Origin: Purpureocillium takamizusanense
Lineage: Eukaryota > Ascomycota > Sordariomycetes > Hypocreales > Ophiocordycipitaceae
DNA length: 64,000 nt
Direction of reading: 5' to 3'
Assembly: GCF_022605165.1 (NCBI RefSeq)
Contig: NC_063070.1
Span: 3,348,001-3,412,000, forward strand
Of this stretch, positions 1 through 12,723 are shown one piece after another (within the stretch, counting starts at the first letter, position 1; each line of letters starts with the position of its first letter). The translations under genes were made by a program, and so were the position numbers. Below the pieces are notes generated by a model. That model was given only the letters and a program-made list of their open reading frames with translations. It was not told the DNA's origin and searched no databases.

Positions 1-924
1 ATGCATAAAGGCTCACCATGAGCCAGGACACTCGATCGTCGCGCTAGATTTATCCCCTCGTACAGCCATCTGGACCGCTCTGTATGCAGGCGACTGGAAG
101 CCGACTTCTTTGCTCTTCCGACGATCTCGCACCATACAGGCCGCCAAGTAGAGAAGGGAGCTATCGTCTGCCCAGATTTATATCCCAATCTCACTTACAC
201 CAATCCGGAGGGGCACGACTTCTGTAGTAATGAGGTTGCGCGTGCAACCGTGTTGACGAACGCGATCTGTCAAGCCCGGTACAGCCGCAAGGAGCCCCGA
301 GACTGAGTCATGGTGGGGCACGCAGACGAGGCGAAGGAAGAGACAGCGTGGCACCACTCTCGGCGTCACTTAGCAGGGCTTGGGGCCGTGAAGGTGGATT
401 CCCGAGTGGCTCTAGGTCGGACAATTCAAGCGATCACCTATTCGAATCTCTTTATTCCGACGGTCTAATAAGTTGTGGCATCCGCCGGAGTCCCGACGGT
501 GGTTGCGGCACAATTCCCGGCTGAACGAATTTGGTGCTGCTTGACGCGCCTCCACATCGTCACCCGGGCCTAGTTCCCCGGGGCGCCTTTATTATTCCTA
601 CCCCCGCTCAAGGGTTACATCGATTGATCGGGTTCCTACAATGAGCTGTCTTGAGCAGCACCTAGCCCCCACTTACAGTGGATATTTCCCCGCGGGGGGG
701 CTGGGGCAGTGACCACAACGCAGCCCGAGAAGTCTAAGGGGCTCGGTCTCGGATCGTCAAGCGACATGCGCACGTTGTTGAGTTTGGGTAACATGAGTTT
801 GAGTAACACTAGCATGCAGCCATGCTACACATAAAAGACACGGTGGACGCTCACCGCCGTCCGACTGGCAACTTGTCAGCTCCAAATACGGGTCTTTGGT
901 GCCTGCAGAGCTCGTCTCGTGAAC
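1..924. other. Intergenic, no gene recognised
   Basis: There are only short open frames with no recognisable protein features. The last 150 bases are presumably the promoter of the GH92 gene that starts at 925. Nothing else can be supported here. Confidence 0.5.
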
Positions 925-3715
925 ATGGGCTTCAAAACGTCACTCCGTATTGTGGCTCTATCGCTCGCCTTGGCGACACACGCGACACAGCATGACGTCC
1001 TCGATTTCGTAAATCCCCTCATTGGCACCATCAATGGAGGTTGGTAGAGGCAGCACTGTATTTAATGCCGACAGGGCGTCCTGTTAACAGTGTACAGGCC
1101 ACGTATTCCCGGGCGCGACATTGCCTTTCGGCATGGCCAAGGCTGTTGCAGACACGAATGGCGCAGAGCTTCAAGGGGGCTTCGCCTCTGATAACTCAGA
1201 TAGTAAGAAGGCTCCTCTCGTATTCAAGCGATTCCGTCGTGCTGACACCTTTCGGATAGTTGTCGGATTCTCCCACATGCACGACAGCGGTACCGGCGGA
1301 GTAAGTGTCCCACGATAGAAGCGTCGCATCAACAGCGCAGCTAACTCAGGACACAGGGTGCTTCGCTAGGCAATTTTCCCTTGTTCGCGCAAAGTGGATG
1401 CTTGAATGGCGAGCTCAACAATTGCTACTTCGCCAAGGCGCTCCGCGCATCGAAACGCATCAACGACACGGTGATTGCTGAGCCAGGATATTTTGCAGTC
1501 GCCTTGAACAGCTCCATCAACACGGAGATGACTGTTACAAACCACACTGCCTTGTATCGCTTCACGTTTCCCAGCACGCCAAAGCCCATGAAGATTACGG
1601 ACAAAGGCTCCGTTCCCAACGAGCCCTTGATCCTGGTCGACTTGACGGACTTGTCCAACTCACGCAGTCGGGCCAATATATCAGTTGATGATCGCACCGG
1701 CCGTATCACTGGCAGCGGAACCTTCCAGCCGTCCTTTGGAATTGGGACGTACACGCTCTACTTCTGCACCGACTTCCAGGGCGCCGAGATCAAGCAGACG
1801 GGCGTCTTCCAAAACAACCGTGCAGGCACACACCCCAAGCATCTCCAAACTCAGGCCGACGGCAGCAGTAAGCCGCCAGTGCCCGCCGGCGCGTTTGTTC
1901 AGTTCAAAAGGCCAGGAAAGCACAACGAAATTGTAGCACGAGTTGGTTTGTCCTTTATAAGTACTCAGCAGGCTTGCAGGAACTCCGCAAACGAGATTGG
2001 TGATTTCAACTTTAACAGTACTCGCCAGAAGGCACGCGATGCTTGGGCAGATAAGCTGAGCACAGTACGGGTAGATGCCACGGGAGTCAACAAGACCCTT
2101 CAGACCGTCTTCTGGTCCGGCATGTACCGATCAATGATCTCTCCTCAGGACTACACTGGCGAGAACCCACTTTGGAAGAGCGATGAGCCCTGTGAGCTTT
2201 GTTCCCCCCCGCGATTTTACCATCGTCCTCATTGCTTACCAGATTCTCGCAGACTATGACTCATTCTACTGCATTTGGGATTCGTACCGGAGCATACACC
2301 CTCTTCTCACAATACTTGACCCAGTCAGCCAGACACTCATGGTGCGCAGCTTGATTGACATATACCGTCACGAAGGGAAGCTGCCAGACTGCCGAATGAG
2401 CTTGTGCAAGGGCTTTACACAAGGTGGCAGTAATGCGGATGTCGTTTTGGCGGACGCATATGTCAAGAAGCTCAACGATGGTATCGACTGGAAAACGGGA
2501 TACGAGGCTGTTATATCCGACGCCGAAGGTTCGATACACGACACGTTCTACGAATTAATGGCCAGCTGACATGAATAGACGAGCCTCCTATATGGTCTGT
2601 TGAGGGGCGAGGAGGCCTTGCCAGCTGGAAGGAGCTCGGCTACATCCCAACGGACGATTTCGACCCCTATGGTATACACGCCATACTCTCTGTGTCTTCA
2701 CTCGTAACAGTACTGACTTCTACACAGGCGTTGGTCCTTTCACGCGGTCCATTTCTCGCACTGTGGAGTATGCCTACAACGACTTTTGCATTGCTGAAAT
2801 GGCACGGGGCATGAAGAAGCAGGGTGACGTCGAGAAGTACCAAAAACGCGCAGAAAACTGGGTAAACATGTTCAACAAGGACCAGCAGTCAACAGTCCAA
2901 GGCAAGACATTTACCGGCTTCTTGCAACCGAGATACCTGAACGGCACCTATGGTTTCCAAGACCCGACATTCTGTACTCCGATGCTCAACTTTACAAGCT
3001 GCTACTTGAATAGCAACGGACACGAGGTGAGACTCCTAAAACTTATATTTACGCTTCATTGCTCTTCTTTCAGGCTAACCACAACTGTATACAGACATAT
3101 GAAGGCAGCAGTTGGCTGTACACATTTTACGCGCCGCATGATATGGACGCCCTCATCACTACCCTGGGTGGACCCACGGAATTTGTTCGACGGCTGCAAT
3201 TTCTACACGACACACCTGATCTCCTGTATATGGGTGATGAGCAGGGTTTCCTTATGGTCTATCTTTTCCATTATGCGGGACGTCCTGGACTAAGCTCATT
3301 CTACCAGCACCATTACATTCCGTCCCTGTTCAACGACACCGTGGTTGGTATTCCTGGCAATGACGACTCTGGAGCAATGGGTTCATTTAGTACTCTTGCT
3401 ATGATGGGCGTCTGGCCCGTAGCTGGCCAAGACGTTTACCTTATTAACCCCCCCTTTTTCCCCGAGATTACGATCACCAACCCCATCACGAAGAAAAAGG
3501 CAATTATACGCACCATTCAATTTGATGCAAGCTACGAGAACATCTACATACAGAGCGCGAAGCTTGATGGCAAACCATATACACGAAACTGGATTTCTCA
3601 TGACTTCTTCGTTCAAGGCGGGGTCCTTGAGCTCACGCTCGGGAAGGAAGAAAGCCAGTGGGGAACTAGGCAGCAAGACTTGCCACCAAGTATGAGGAAG
3701 AATCATAGTAGATAG
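925..3715 (+). CDS. Secreted GH92 alpha-mannosidase
   Basis: This is a glycoside hydrolase of family 92, exo-acting alpha-mannosidases that usually cleave 1,2-linked mannose from N-glycans or mannoproteins. I assemble eight exons: 925-1039, 1098-1202, 1260-1300, 1357-2191, 2253-2528, 2579-2671, 2728-3026 and 3095-3715. They join in frame to about 794 residues. The N-terminus has a hydrophobic signal peptide followed by DFVNPLIGT. Joining exons restores family motifs: GHVFPGATLPFGMA, GFSHMHDSGTGG and SLGNFPLF in the N-terminal beta domain, YYDSFYCIWDSYR and VEGRGG in the (alpha/alpha)6 barrel, and GNDDSGAMG near the C-terminus. The eighth exon could instead begin at 3074, adding seven residues; I prefer 3095 because it gives NGHE-TYEGSSW. 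The protein is probably extracellular. No stop or frameshift remains after splicing. Confidence 0.9.
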
Positions 3716-3796
3716 GTATGGGCCCAACAGACCTTCCAAATAGCTAGTGAGCTAGTAAGAGAAGTTTAAAGAAACACCAAATCCATAATGTCCATC

Positions 3797-4288
3797 TTAC
3801 TGCTGAGTGCGTTCCATGAACTCTATGTCTCGGGTCCATGCGGTAGCCTCCTTTCCGCACGTTGCCACTGGGTCGGTCAGGATTTGCTCGACATAGCAAG
3901 GCTCCAGGTCACAGTTGCACTGCTACATTAGAAAAGAAGCGGCTTAAAAGGAACGTGAATTGACCTTACTTGTGTCGTGTCCTTACACTTGATCCTGAGC
4001 TCTTGCAAATCGAGTTCCCACCCCGATACAGGCTCCTGGGCCTTCACCGCAGTCCACTTCCTCACCACGCACTCTTGAGAGGCAAATAGACAAGCCTAAA
4101 ATATATCAGTCCCGTAGTGTATATAGCGATGTCAGTTATTGAACGCTTACGCCTCTGGTTTTAGCGAAGTGCATGTGGTAAGACTCCGCTTCGCGGTTAA
4201 CCTCTTCCTCGGTCTTGCTACAACAACTCCCAAGTCCGCTAGCTGTAGCAAAGATAGAGGCCCAAAGCATGACGAGCTTTACCTCCAT
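3797..4288 (-). CDS. Small secreted cysteine-rich protein (129 aa)
   Basis: This is a three-exon gene assembled by hand: 4288-4151, 4095-3970 and 3922-3797, all joining in phase 0 (donors GTAAGC and GTAAGG, acceptors TTTAG and TGTAG). The protein is about 129 residues. It begins MEVKLVMLWASIFATASG, a plausible signal peptide, and has nine cysteines spread over the rest, including the pairs CC and CNC. I recognise no family. The size, signal peptide and cysteine content are those of fungal small secreted proteins, which can be effectors or antimicrobials, but this is inference. It is tail-to-tail with the GH92 gene only 81 bases away. An upstream in-frame ATG at 4453 would destroy the N-terminal signal, so the start at 4288 is preferred. 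Confidence 0.6.
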
Positions 4289-7200
4289 GACGTACGGAGT
4301 GTCGAAAAGGGATGACGAAAAAGATGTATTTAAAATCAAAGGGAGAAGGCTGTTGATCTTGATATTCCTGCTCGAATATATTGCGTGGGAGACAGAGCCT
4401 TTATATTGCTCCTGCATGTATTCCATATCTCGTTTAACTATACAATCGCGCAATAGTATTAGCTATCCATATGCTAAACAGTAAACACGAAGCTTAAAAT
4501 AGGAGAATATAGACTGCGTTATCCGAGCGCTATATACTCGGCTGAATAAATTATGAGACACCTTTAAGTCTGTGCGTATCTCTCTTAAGCCCCCCGCTTA
4601 CCAGTAAGCTAGCTGTACTATCTACCTATAATAGAGGCCTCGAGCGTATTCATTATATTGCAATACTTATCTTTAAGTTAGTTCAGCAGTACGAGGCAGA
4701 GTATATCAGGTGTCTATAGCGACAGTTGATAGCAATGGTTGTCATCCATAAGATATTAGCCGCGCATAATATAACTATCCCGGGGTAGACAGTGCAAAAT
4801 GCCAGAAAGACATCGCTACGTATCTCACCGCTGCGGGCAGCGACAAAGACGTAGTAGAATGCTCTCGTGCAAGAGGGAGCCGCCAACGCCAACAGGGTAA
4901 ACTGAGAGAATCTATGACTTCTGTGTGAACAACACTACATACTGAGTAGTTCAGGCTATGACGTCTTTCGGGCAACTGACTCGTTTCGGGCGGGCTTCCG
5001 TATGGCGGCCCTGCCCCCGGCGCTGCCGGTCCGACTGACAGACAGGGACAAGGCGCTGGCCATGGGCATAATGGGCCTTCGTGGGCGGCTTCGGCTTCGT
5101 GTGTGGGCGTCGCTGTCGATGGCTTCATCTACGTCAGCCGGGCGGCGCAGCTGGCCAGCCTGGGTGCCATCAGCAGCACGCAACGGTGGCCGCTGGATTC
5201 ATGGATGGTGGAGCGTACGGTGACACGTCGGCCCAATTCCTCGGCTCGCCCTCCGCACAGACGAGCGCCCGGGTGGTCGCAGGGCGCTGCGGGCTGTCCC
5301 TGCCTTTGGCGCGATGGGAACCTATCGCCACTGCTGCGATCAAGCAGATAGCGCCCAGAAAAGAAATGGAAACAGATTTTGGTACGGCAGAGACGAAACA
5401 CAGGCCCTTCAAAGTGTATGCCAGGGGCACTAGGGGAGAGGAGGACCTGCTGGCGGCCGCGTCCTACAACCGCCCACGATAGGGACTATTTCTGTGTCGA
5501 TAATGATAACACACAAAACACAGTAATAAACAGGGTGTCCAATTTTGTGCCTTGCGTGTGCCTGCCATATCGGAAAGCTTTCTCTTCTTCCTATCAGAGC
5601 CACCTCATCTTTTTTTTCTCCCTTTTTGGAGTTTGAGCGACGTATCAGCTCCACACGATACCTTTTCTACGATAGAATTGTGACGGCGTCAGACGAACTC
5701 GTGAATCTGTATGTGCCGCTCTTTCGACCAAACTGTTATCGCAGCTCAGGCAGCCTGATTGAGTGCAACGGCAGATGAAGATGGGTCTTGATGTGGGTGC
5801 TAGTACATATAATCGTTGAAGTTGTCATCTGAGCTTGGAGGCTCCTGAAGCTGTGGTGCACTGCTTAGCTGTTTTACGGGTGCGAAGTTGTCTCCGCGTG
5901 CCGTGGGACTTTGCTCGATCGACGATGGGCTAAAGAAAACGGAGCTGTCGCCCGAGGTTCCCCCACCATCGCAGGCGCAAGAAGCTCGACATGGCTCATA
6001 TCTCACAATGTTGGCGCGTAATGCTGCCCTGGCGAGGGGACGTTGGCACGGCTCGCCGCCGGGTCTGCAAACGAGACGCAGCCTGCGCGGTCTTCTCGGA
6101 CGACCGACTGTCCCCGTCACGCATCGCAGCGGGCACGCACTGCGCCATGGTGTTTTCGGCCCGAAGACACCGCAGTCGTTTCGGTCGGCACTGATCGCGG
6201 GCAGAACGCCTGACGTTTTGCGCTTTCAGCATATGGTCTATTGTTGATGGCTTGAGGTAGGACTGACGAGGGCTTGCTAAGACTAGGATCCGATGAGTTT
6301 CGTAATTAAGGAAACCTGATTATTGTTGGGTGGCCTCGCGCGTCGCTTGCGCGTAGGCGACACGTTAGTACCGCTGCTAATAAAACGGGCCGGATGTGCC
6401 ACGACACTTGAGAAGAAAACCACCAGCTAACCGCGTAACCCCTAAGCTAACTAGCAAGGCGCGACAGCCACACACAGTCACGGGCACCGTCAGGGGCGCA
6501 GTCACGGCGGAGGCACAGGCCAGGCAGGCCAACACAGGAATGCGACGATGACCATCAGCTTGTTTGTCGAGCGAGCTGATGGAAGCGTTTCCTTTCATCA
6601 AAATAGAAGACCAAGCCTTTCAATGCGGTGATGGGATGGAAAGGAGGCGGGCCTCTGCAATAAGGCGGGTTGGTGTAAATGTAGGCAGACCTGTCGGCAT
6701 TCTGATCGGTATCAAGGGCGAATGGAACGGTGCCTCGGAAGCGAATGCATCGTACATTCAGAAAGACGGCCTCTGAAACAATTCTCTGGCCTTCATACCA
6801 CTTTAACGCAGATGGCGTCGCACATGCTGCGATGCCGGAGGGTGCTGTCCTGTGGAATCGCGCTGGCTGATCTGGCAGGGGCTGACCAGGTAGGACCGGG
6901 CGGAGCGCAACGATTGGCACGCCGAAGGGCCGACAGTGCGAAATGAGGTAGGTATCAGAGCCGCGCGTGAGGCAGTTATGCGTGCCGCCTCGCCTGGAAA
7001 CGCTGAAGCATGAAGAACGATAAGTGTATGGCACAATGTTGACGTCGAGTTCAAGTAGGTGTGACATGATGTTGAGGGGCCCTATGCCCTGGCGAGTCCG
7101 GCCAGCGACCCGTCAGACTCGTTCCTTGTCCGATACGCATGCTTTCGACCGGCTGCTCGTGGCGACTATATAGGCAAGCGAAACCGGAATGCTCGTTGAG

Positions 7201-9034
7201 GCGCGGGGCTTCAGTCTCATCTTCGGGGTCCAAGGAAGTATTGTCGGGGCCCGGTTGTTGGCTATGGGAGGCGAGTTCGGAAACGCGATGCGGCGGCGAT
7301 CTTCACCAGTTAGACGATCAGAAGACGAAAAGAGCTAAATTATGGGGTAGGATACACCATTGTCCTTACACGACCGAGTGCCGACCGGCAGCCGCAGGCC
7401 GTAGACCCGACTGCGTGAAGGCGTGGTCATTCAATCGGCTCGGCGTCAAGAAGATGCCGCGCCAAGTCTTTTCGACGTCTCGCGAGATGCGCGCCGTCGA
7501 CCGTTGTGTTCGTGGGCAAGCTTGGTCGGCGCGAGGAGTTGGTGCCTCGGAAGTGGGAGAGGGCATCCACTGGGAAGTTTGACGCCGTCGACTTGGTGAT
7601 CCTTCTCATGAAGATCCGGGGCGTTCATCGGGCAATGGCGTAAGGCGAAGCTAGAGGCACGTATCGCTGGCTCTTTGCAGGTGGCGATTGCCGATGGTCG
7701 GGCAATACGGGCCACGGATCTCTGGGTCGCGAATATCCCAACATTTTGGAGCCCTGGAGTCAGTCGTGGCGTAGAGTGTGCCTCTTGTTGCTCCATCAGG
7801 ACCCTTGGACTCTCTATATCCCCCGGGTCCAAACGTTACGCAGTCAAAAAGCGGCATGCTGCAGAGAAGGCTTGGGGAGCCGCGTTGCCAGACCGTTGTG
7901 GCGTGTCGCCGCCGACGGACATGGTTGCCACGCGAAGGGTCCGCAGCGTCGAACCACTTACTTCCACTCCCTTCAGGTGATCTAGCCTCTAGGTAACGAA
8001 CCGGCGGCGGCAAAGCGCATGGCCTGGCAGCGCAGTCATCAGAACTTGGGGAAGCTAGGTTGGAAATGATGGATGGCCGAGGAGGAACCACGCCCAGCGA
8101 GTGGGCTTGAAGTTGGTGCCTCGTGTGAGCCTTGAGCAGCGTTGGTCCAGTTGGTGGTGTTCACTGTTGGTGATGGAGTGTGGATTTTCTCCATGTTGCC
8201 TGCCCCTCAAGATGGCGAGCCCACTTTGCTGCTTCTGGTCCAAGCTCGACGACCCATGTCATCGGCTCCAAGCGAGCAACCCATCCAGAAACGAGCAGAC
8301 CTGACGCTGGTCACATCACTGCGACCGGGGGCGGCCGGCCCAGGTTCCGTCCACCACGTTTCTCCGGATCGCCGCATGATATGGCTGTATTTCTCCGTCT
8401 CAAGCCGCCTCACTTCTCTTGATTCATTCCCCTTGTTACAACAAACATCTGTTCCAGCACCGCTTCGGCAACGGGGCCACCCGTCCCGCCGCAAGGTAAC
8501 GGTGGTCACATGGCCCGGACGAGGCGAGTGAGTGCCCTGTTCATCTGGGGAGAGCCCATGAGCCCCCTATCCTCAGCCGCAAACCCCGTGGCGCCTGCGG
8601 CGTCTTTTCAGCTGCCAGGGGCCCGCGTCCCCTCGCACACACCCGATGACCCCATCGTGCCTGGCTGTGCGAGGGCGCGCCCGCAAAATTCTGCGCCAAG
8701 GCCGCGCCAGACGATTCGTCGAGCGCGAGGAAGAGTGCCTCGGTTGGGCGAGTGTGGAAATGAGGCACAATGGGCGGTTGGAACCGCTCGCTCCGCGCTC
8801 GCTTGGCGCAAATGCGCGGCGGCCGGCACGGTTGGTAATACGTACGTCGGTAGTATCGTGAGTCTTTTAGCAATCGTCATGGGCGGATTTGGAGGAGGAG
8901 TCATTCACTCAGTCGTGCGCCTCCCCAACCAGAACTCTTTCGCCCTCCTTGATCATCCCAAGGGCTGGCTCGGCTGGCTGGCTCTCGAGGACGTCGGGCG
9001 TAATTGAACGACGTCAACACCGGCCGACACCACC
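4289..9034. other. Long gene-poor interval
   Basis: No gene can be supported. From about 4440 to 4780 the sequence is AT-rich with many TATA/TTAA stretches, like the eroded remains of a repeat. From about 5000 to 9000 the DNA is GC-balanced, with many overlapping short open frames in all six phases but no recognisable motif, signal peptide or plausible splice chain. A short gene or a non-coding RNA could be hidden here. Confidence 0.4.
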
Positions 9035-11085
9035 ATGATGCGGCAGTCGCGTTGCCTTTCGCTGGCGTGGGCAGCGGCCTGCCTGTCTGGCTTTGCCGTG
9101 GCCGTGGACGTCGTGTACGTGACCGACATTGCCATCTTTTCCATCCTGGTAGGTGAAAACACGACAGCCCGGGAAGACATCCTCAAGACTGGAGAGATGA
9201 CCTAGATGCTAATCCGCTTGTTGCGCGCGTAACTTGGCAGGCACCGTGCGCCAAATCCGCCATCTCCTACAACATCGCCTCTGAAACGTACAACTCGAAA
9301 TGCGGCGACGCGGCGACCGATCTCCAGTCGTGCATCTGCTCCAACACCAAGGAGCTGCAGTCGGTCAACCAGCGCATGACGAGCGCCGTGTCGTCGAGCT
9401 GCGGCGCCACCACGGCGTCCGACGACGTCTGGAGCGCCTCCAAGGTCATGGACAAGTACTGCAACCCAGGCAAGGCCGTCGTCTTCGCGACGCCGACCAC
9501 CAACGCCGTCAACGCCTTCATCACCGAGCTCGCCGAGATCTCGTACCTGCCCCAGTGTGCGCAGTCGGCCGTGTCGTACGCGGTGATGGGAGATGTATGC
9601 TGCCCCCCCCCTCGAGCGCAAAAATGAGCCGCAGGATCCCCGATCGGGTTGAAGCACGGAAGCTGATCATCATGACTAGAATCGGGAGTACTGCCCCGAA
9701 GACGCGAGCCTCTTCGCCTCGTGCGTGTGCAAGGACGCAAAGGTCAAGGCCGTGAGCCAGTCACTGAGCAAGTCTGTGCGGTCGTCTTGCACCAACAACG
9801 ACGACGTGACGGCCGCCGTCGGCTTCTTCGGCGAATACTGCGCCATGGGCAACGGCACGACATCGTTTGCAAAGCCAGCGGGCCCGCCTGGAGATAGTAT
9901 GCGCCCGCCCGTCCCGTACTTTTGTCGGCTGGCAAAGGCTTGCGTCTGACTTGGGTTTTGACAGTGACGTATCACATCACCGGTTTGCCGCAGTTCAAGT
10001 CTCTCAACACCTGCGCCCAGTCGGGCGTCTCATCCGCCGTTTTCGCTGTACGCCTCATTTCCTCCTCCTCACCTTACGGGACTACGAGCTAGGGTCAATG
10101 CATACTAACATCTCGATCATGATAGCAAATGTCCTGGAACTGCGCCACGGGAGCTCAGGCTTTGGCTTCCTGCATCTGCCTCAAGTCGGGGATGCGCGGC
10201 CGCGTCTCGAGCACCCTGACCTCGGACGTCAAGGCGTACTGCTCCAGCACGGCGACAGACGACGTCACGTCCGCCATGGCCGTCTTCGACTTTTACTGCA
10301 GCGCGGCGGAGAAGAAGGTCGTCGCCACGGGAGCCGAGTCCGTTTCAGAAACGCAACCCTCGGCCATGAGTCGCACCGGTGCGAAATCGCTCAACGCGAG
10401 CAAGACGACGAGCCCTTCTGGAACCGGCGGCGGCGGCGGAGGAGGAGGTTCTGACGGCAGCAAGGACACAAACACCGGCGGCGGCGGCGGAGGGTCAGGC
10501 GGCGGGAACAAGACGGCCATCATTGCGGCGAGCGTCCTGGGGGGCGTCGTCGCCATCGGCATCGTGGCAGCCATCGTCTTCTTCGTTCGACACAGGCGTC
10601 AGAAGCTCGCTAGGGGAGAGCAAATCACCGGCCCGCCAGACGAGTTTCCCGGAAAGTCGGAGCTCGACGGCAAGAGTGACTGGGCCGGCAGGATAGGGTC
10701 ACCAGGGAGCGCGAAGCCAATGCCGGAGCTCTACACCCCCAGCCACTCGCCGCGACCCGAACTGCACGGCGGCGGTGGAGGAGGAGGCATTGTCTCTGAG
10801 CTGGGTGGTCCTCATCAGGCTCCCCGGACCGAACTTCAGGGTGACGCTTCGTCCAACCACTCCCACTCCTCGCCGCCGCCGCAACACCATCAGCCGAGCC
10901 CGTACGGAGTGAGTCCGAGCTACAGCCAGCAACACCACCCGCAGAGCCCCTACGGCGGGCGCGGGCCGGGGTACGAGGTGTCGCCCGCCTCGGCGCAGGG
11001 GCATCCGGGGTACGCTCACGGCTGGCAGTCGGGCCCGGTCGAGTCGTATGAGCTCGACTCCAACCTGGGGAGACGGAACCAATAA
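9035..11085 (+). CDS. Single-pass membrane protein with three CFEM-like cysteine modules
   Basis: I assemble five exons: 9035-9148, 9241-9594, 9680-9896, 9965-10047 and 10126-11085, giving about 575 residues. After a signal peptide come three related modules of 65-80 residues. Each starts near PxCAxxA or TCAQSG, has a central CxC (SCIC, SCVC, SCIC) and ends in a YC. This pattern resembles, but does not exactly match, the eight-cysteine CFEM domain of fungal surface proteins; each module has about six cysteines. A glycine-rich linker follows, then one transmembrane helix (AIIAASVLGGVVAIGIVAAI) with a basic stop-transfer RHRRQK, and a cytoplasmic tail of about 165 residues rich in Pro, His, Gly and Ser. 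The layout suggests a cell-surface sensor or adhesin. CFEM proteins are known in haem or iron capture and host sensing, but no function is proven here. Confidence 0.8.
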
Positions 11086-12723
11086 CGCCCATGTATGAGA
11101 CAGAGACGAGACAAAATAATGAAAGCGTAATGTGACCTTCCGCCCGGCACTGTTTCACGGGCATCAAACGGCCTGTTCTTGTTCTGTCTGCATCCCATGC
11201 CGGATGGGATAACCTCCAGTCGTGTCTAGGCAGAAACTCCGTAATCTCCATGTCCGCGGCTAGTTGATTGTGCTTGCGGCCAAGTCGAAGAAAACGACGC
11301 AGACATTGATTGGCTAGGCTACATCTTGTTTCCCAATCGGCTAGGTGGTTCATTACTTTGGCAAAACAGCTTCCTTTGTAGATCAAGGAACGGGACGCAC
11401 CTGTGCCACATACAGCGCCGCATGTTGAACAGTTATTCACCCATTGGTTAGGCCAGTGCGGGGGTGGAACAAAGGCAAGCTCCCATGAGAGCGCGCGTTG
11501 TCACCGCGGGGTGTGGACTGCCGCATGTTGATCCATCGGGGGCTGGATCGACGAAAAATTGATGTATGGGGAAGCTGCAAACATGCATAGCTTCTTAGCT
11601 TAACGCTCGTCGGTTAACGTTACCCTCGACACAATTCCTCTTTACAAAACAACATGGGTCAACCCTTTGGCTTGCTGGACTGACAGGATATTAACTTAGT
11701 AGACAACACGGACTCGCCACAAGCAGGGCGCGCCTTCTTTGCGATGAAGCATGGGATTTGTGCAGGCCGGGCAGTTGGCGCCGACCCAATAGCAATGAAC
11801 CCACAGCATAGTGGAAGCAACTTTGCATGTTAATCGATGCCCTTATCAAGATCCTGTAGGCAGAGGGCGACTCGCCTCTGGTAGCGCACACCCCCTGCCT
11901 GATTGGTACGAAGTCGTCGCCGCAAAGAAACGACAAGGTAGGTTGTGGTTGTCTAGTATCCACGGTTCACTCTCAAACATCCGCGCCAACGTTCCGACTT
12001 ATCCGATGAACCGCGCGACGACCCCGGACGGGTGGAACGATTCGGGAAGGCGCGTGGTGGCTCCGAGCCTAGCATCAGCGGCTACCATGCCGCGTTTCGG
12101 CAGTCACTAGATGGAACAAAGCCGCAACGGCTATGTCCGTGTCATCGGGACCCCCGTTGGTTGTTCACATACATGTCGCCGCTCAACATCGAACATGCAG
12201 GGACGGCCATGAGAGACTGACTGACTCACAGTACCTATAACACATTCGACTCAACAAAGCTCAAGCCTAATCTCAATGAGAATGTTCAACTCCAAGCTTG
12301 ATCATGTGCCACAAAGGGCCGCACTTGCAAAGTGTCGGCGAAGACAACCCCGGGTGGGGGACAGCTCAGACTAAACCCTGTCCCATATTCCCGATTGCAT
12401 GTAGAATACTGACATGACCACTCGAAAATTCGTATATAGAGAACAAACTGCGAGAGGAACAACACCATGCGGATTCGGGAAAGTGGTATCGGCTCGCAAC
12501 TAGCGGTCAAACAGGCCAAGTGCGAGTGACGGATTCCGTACGAGGCCCTCGACCACATTTGATGCGTGAGACAGACGATGGTCTTCAAGCGCACCGAGGG
12601 AGATGCTGCAGATCAAGATGCTTCAGGAAATGTATAAAGCATGCACTCCAAGTGTCGATGGGGAGTCTCAGTTGCTCCCCCCGTCCACACAACATCTGAC
12701 TTGTTCTTTGCCTGATCACCACA
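11086..12723. other. Intergenic, no gene recognised
   Basis: There are only short unconvincing open frames on both strands. The segment carries the 3' flank of the CFEM-like gene and, at its right end, the promoter and 5' leader of the deuterolysin gene. No repeat or RNA gene was seen. Confidence 0.4.

Noticed and set aside
8510..9007. 165-codon plus-strand frame just before the CFEM-like gene
   Set aside because: It is not linked to a signal peptide or domain and ends before the CFEM-like start; treated as chance.
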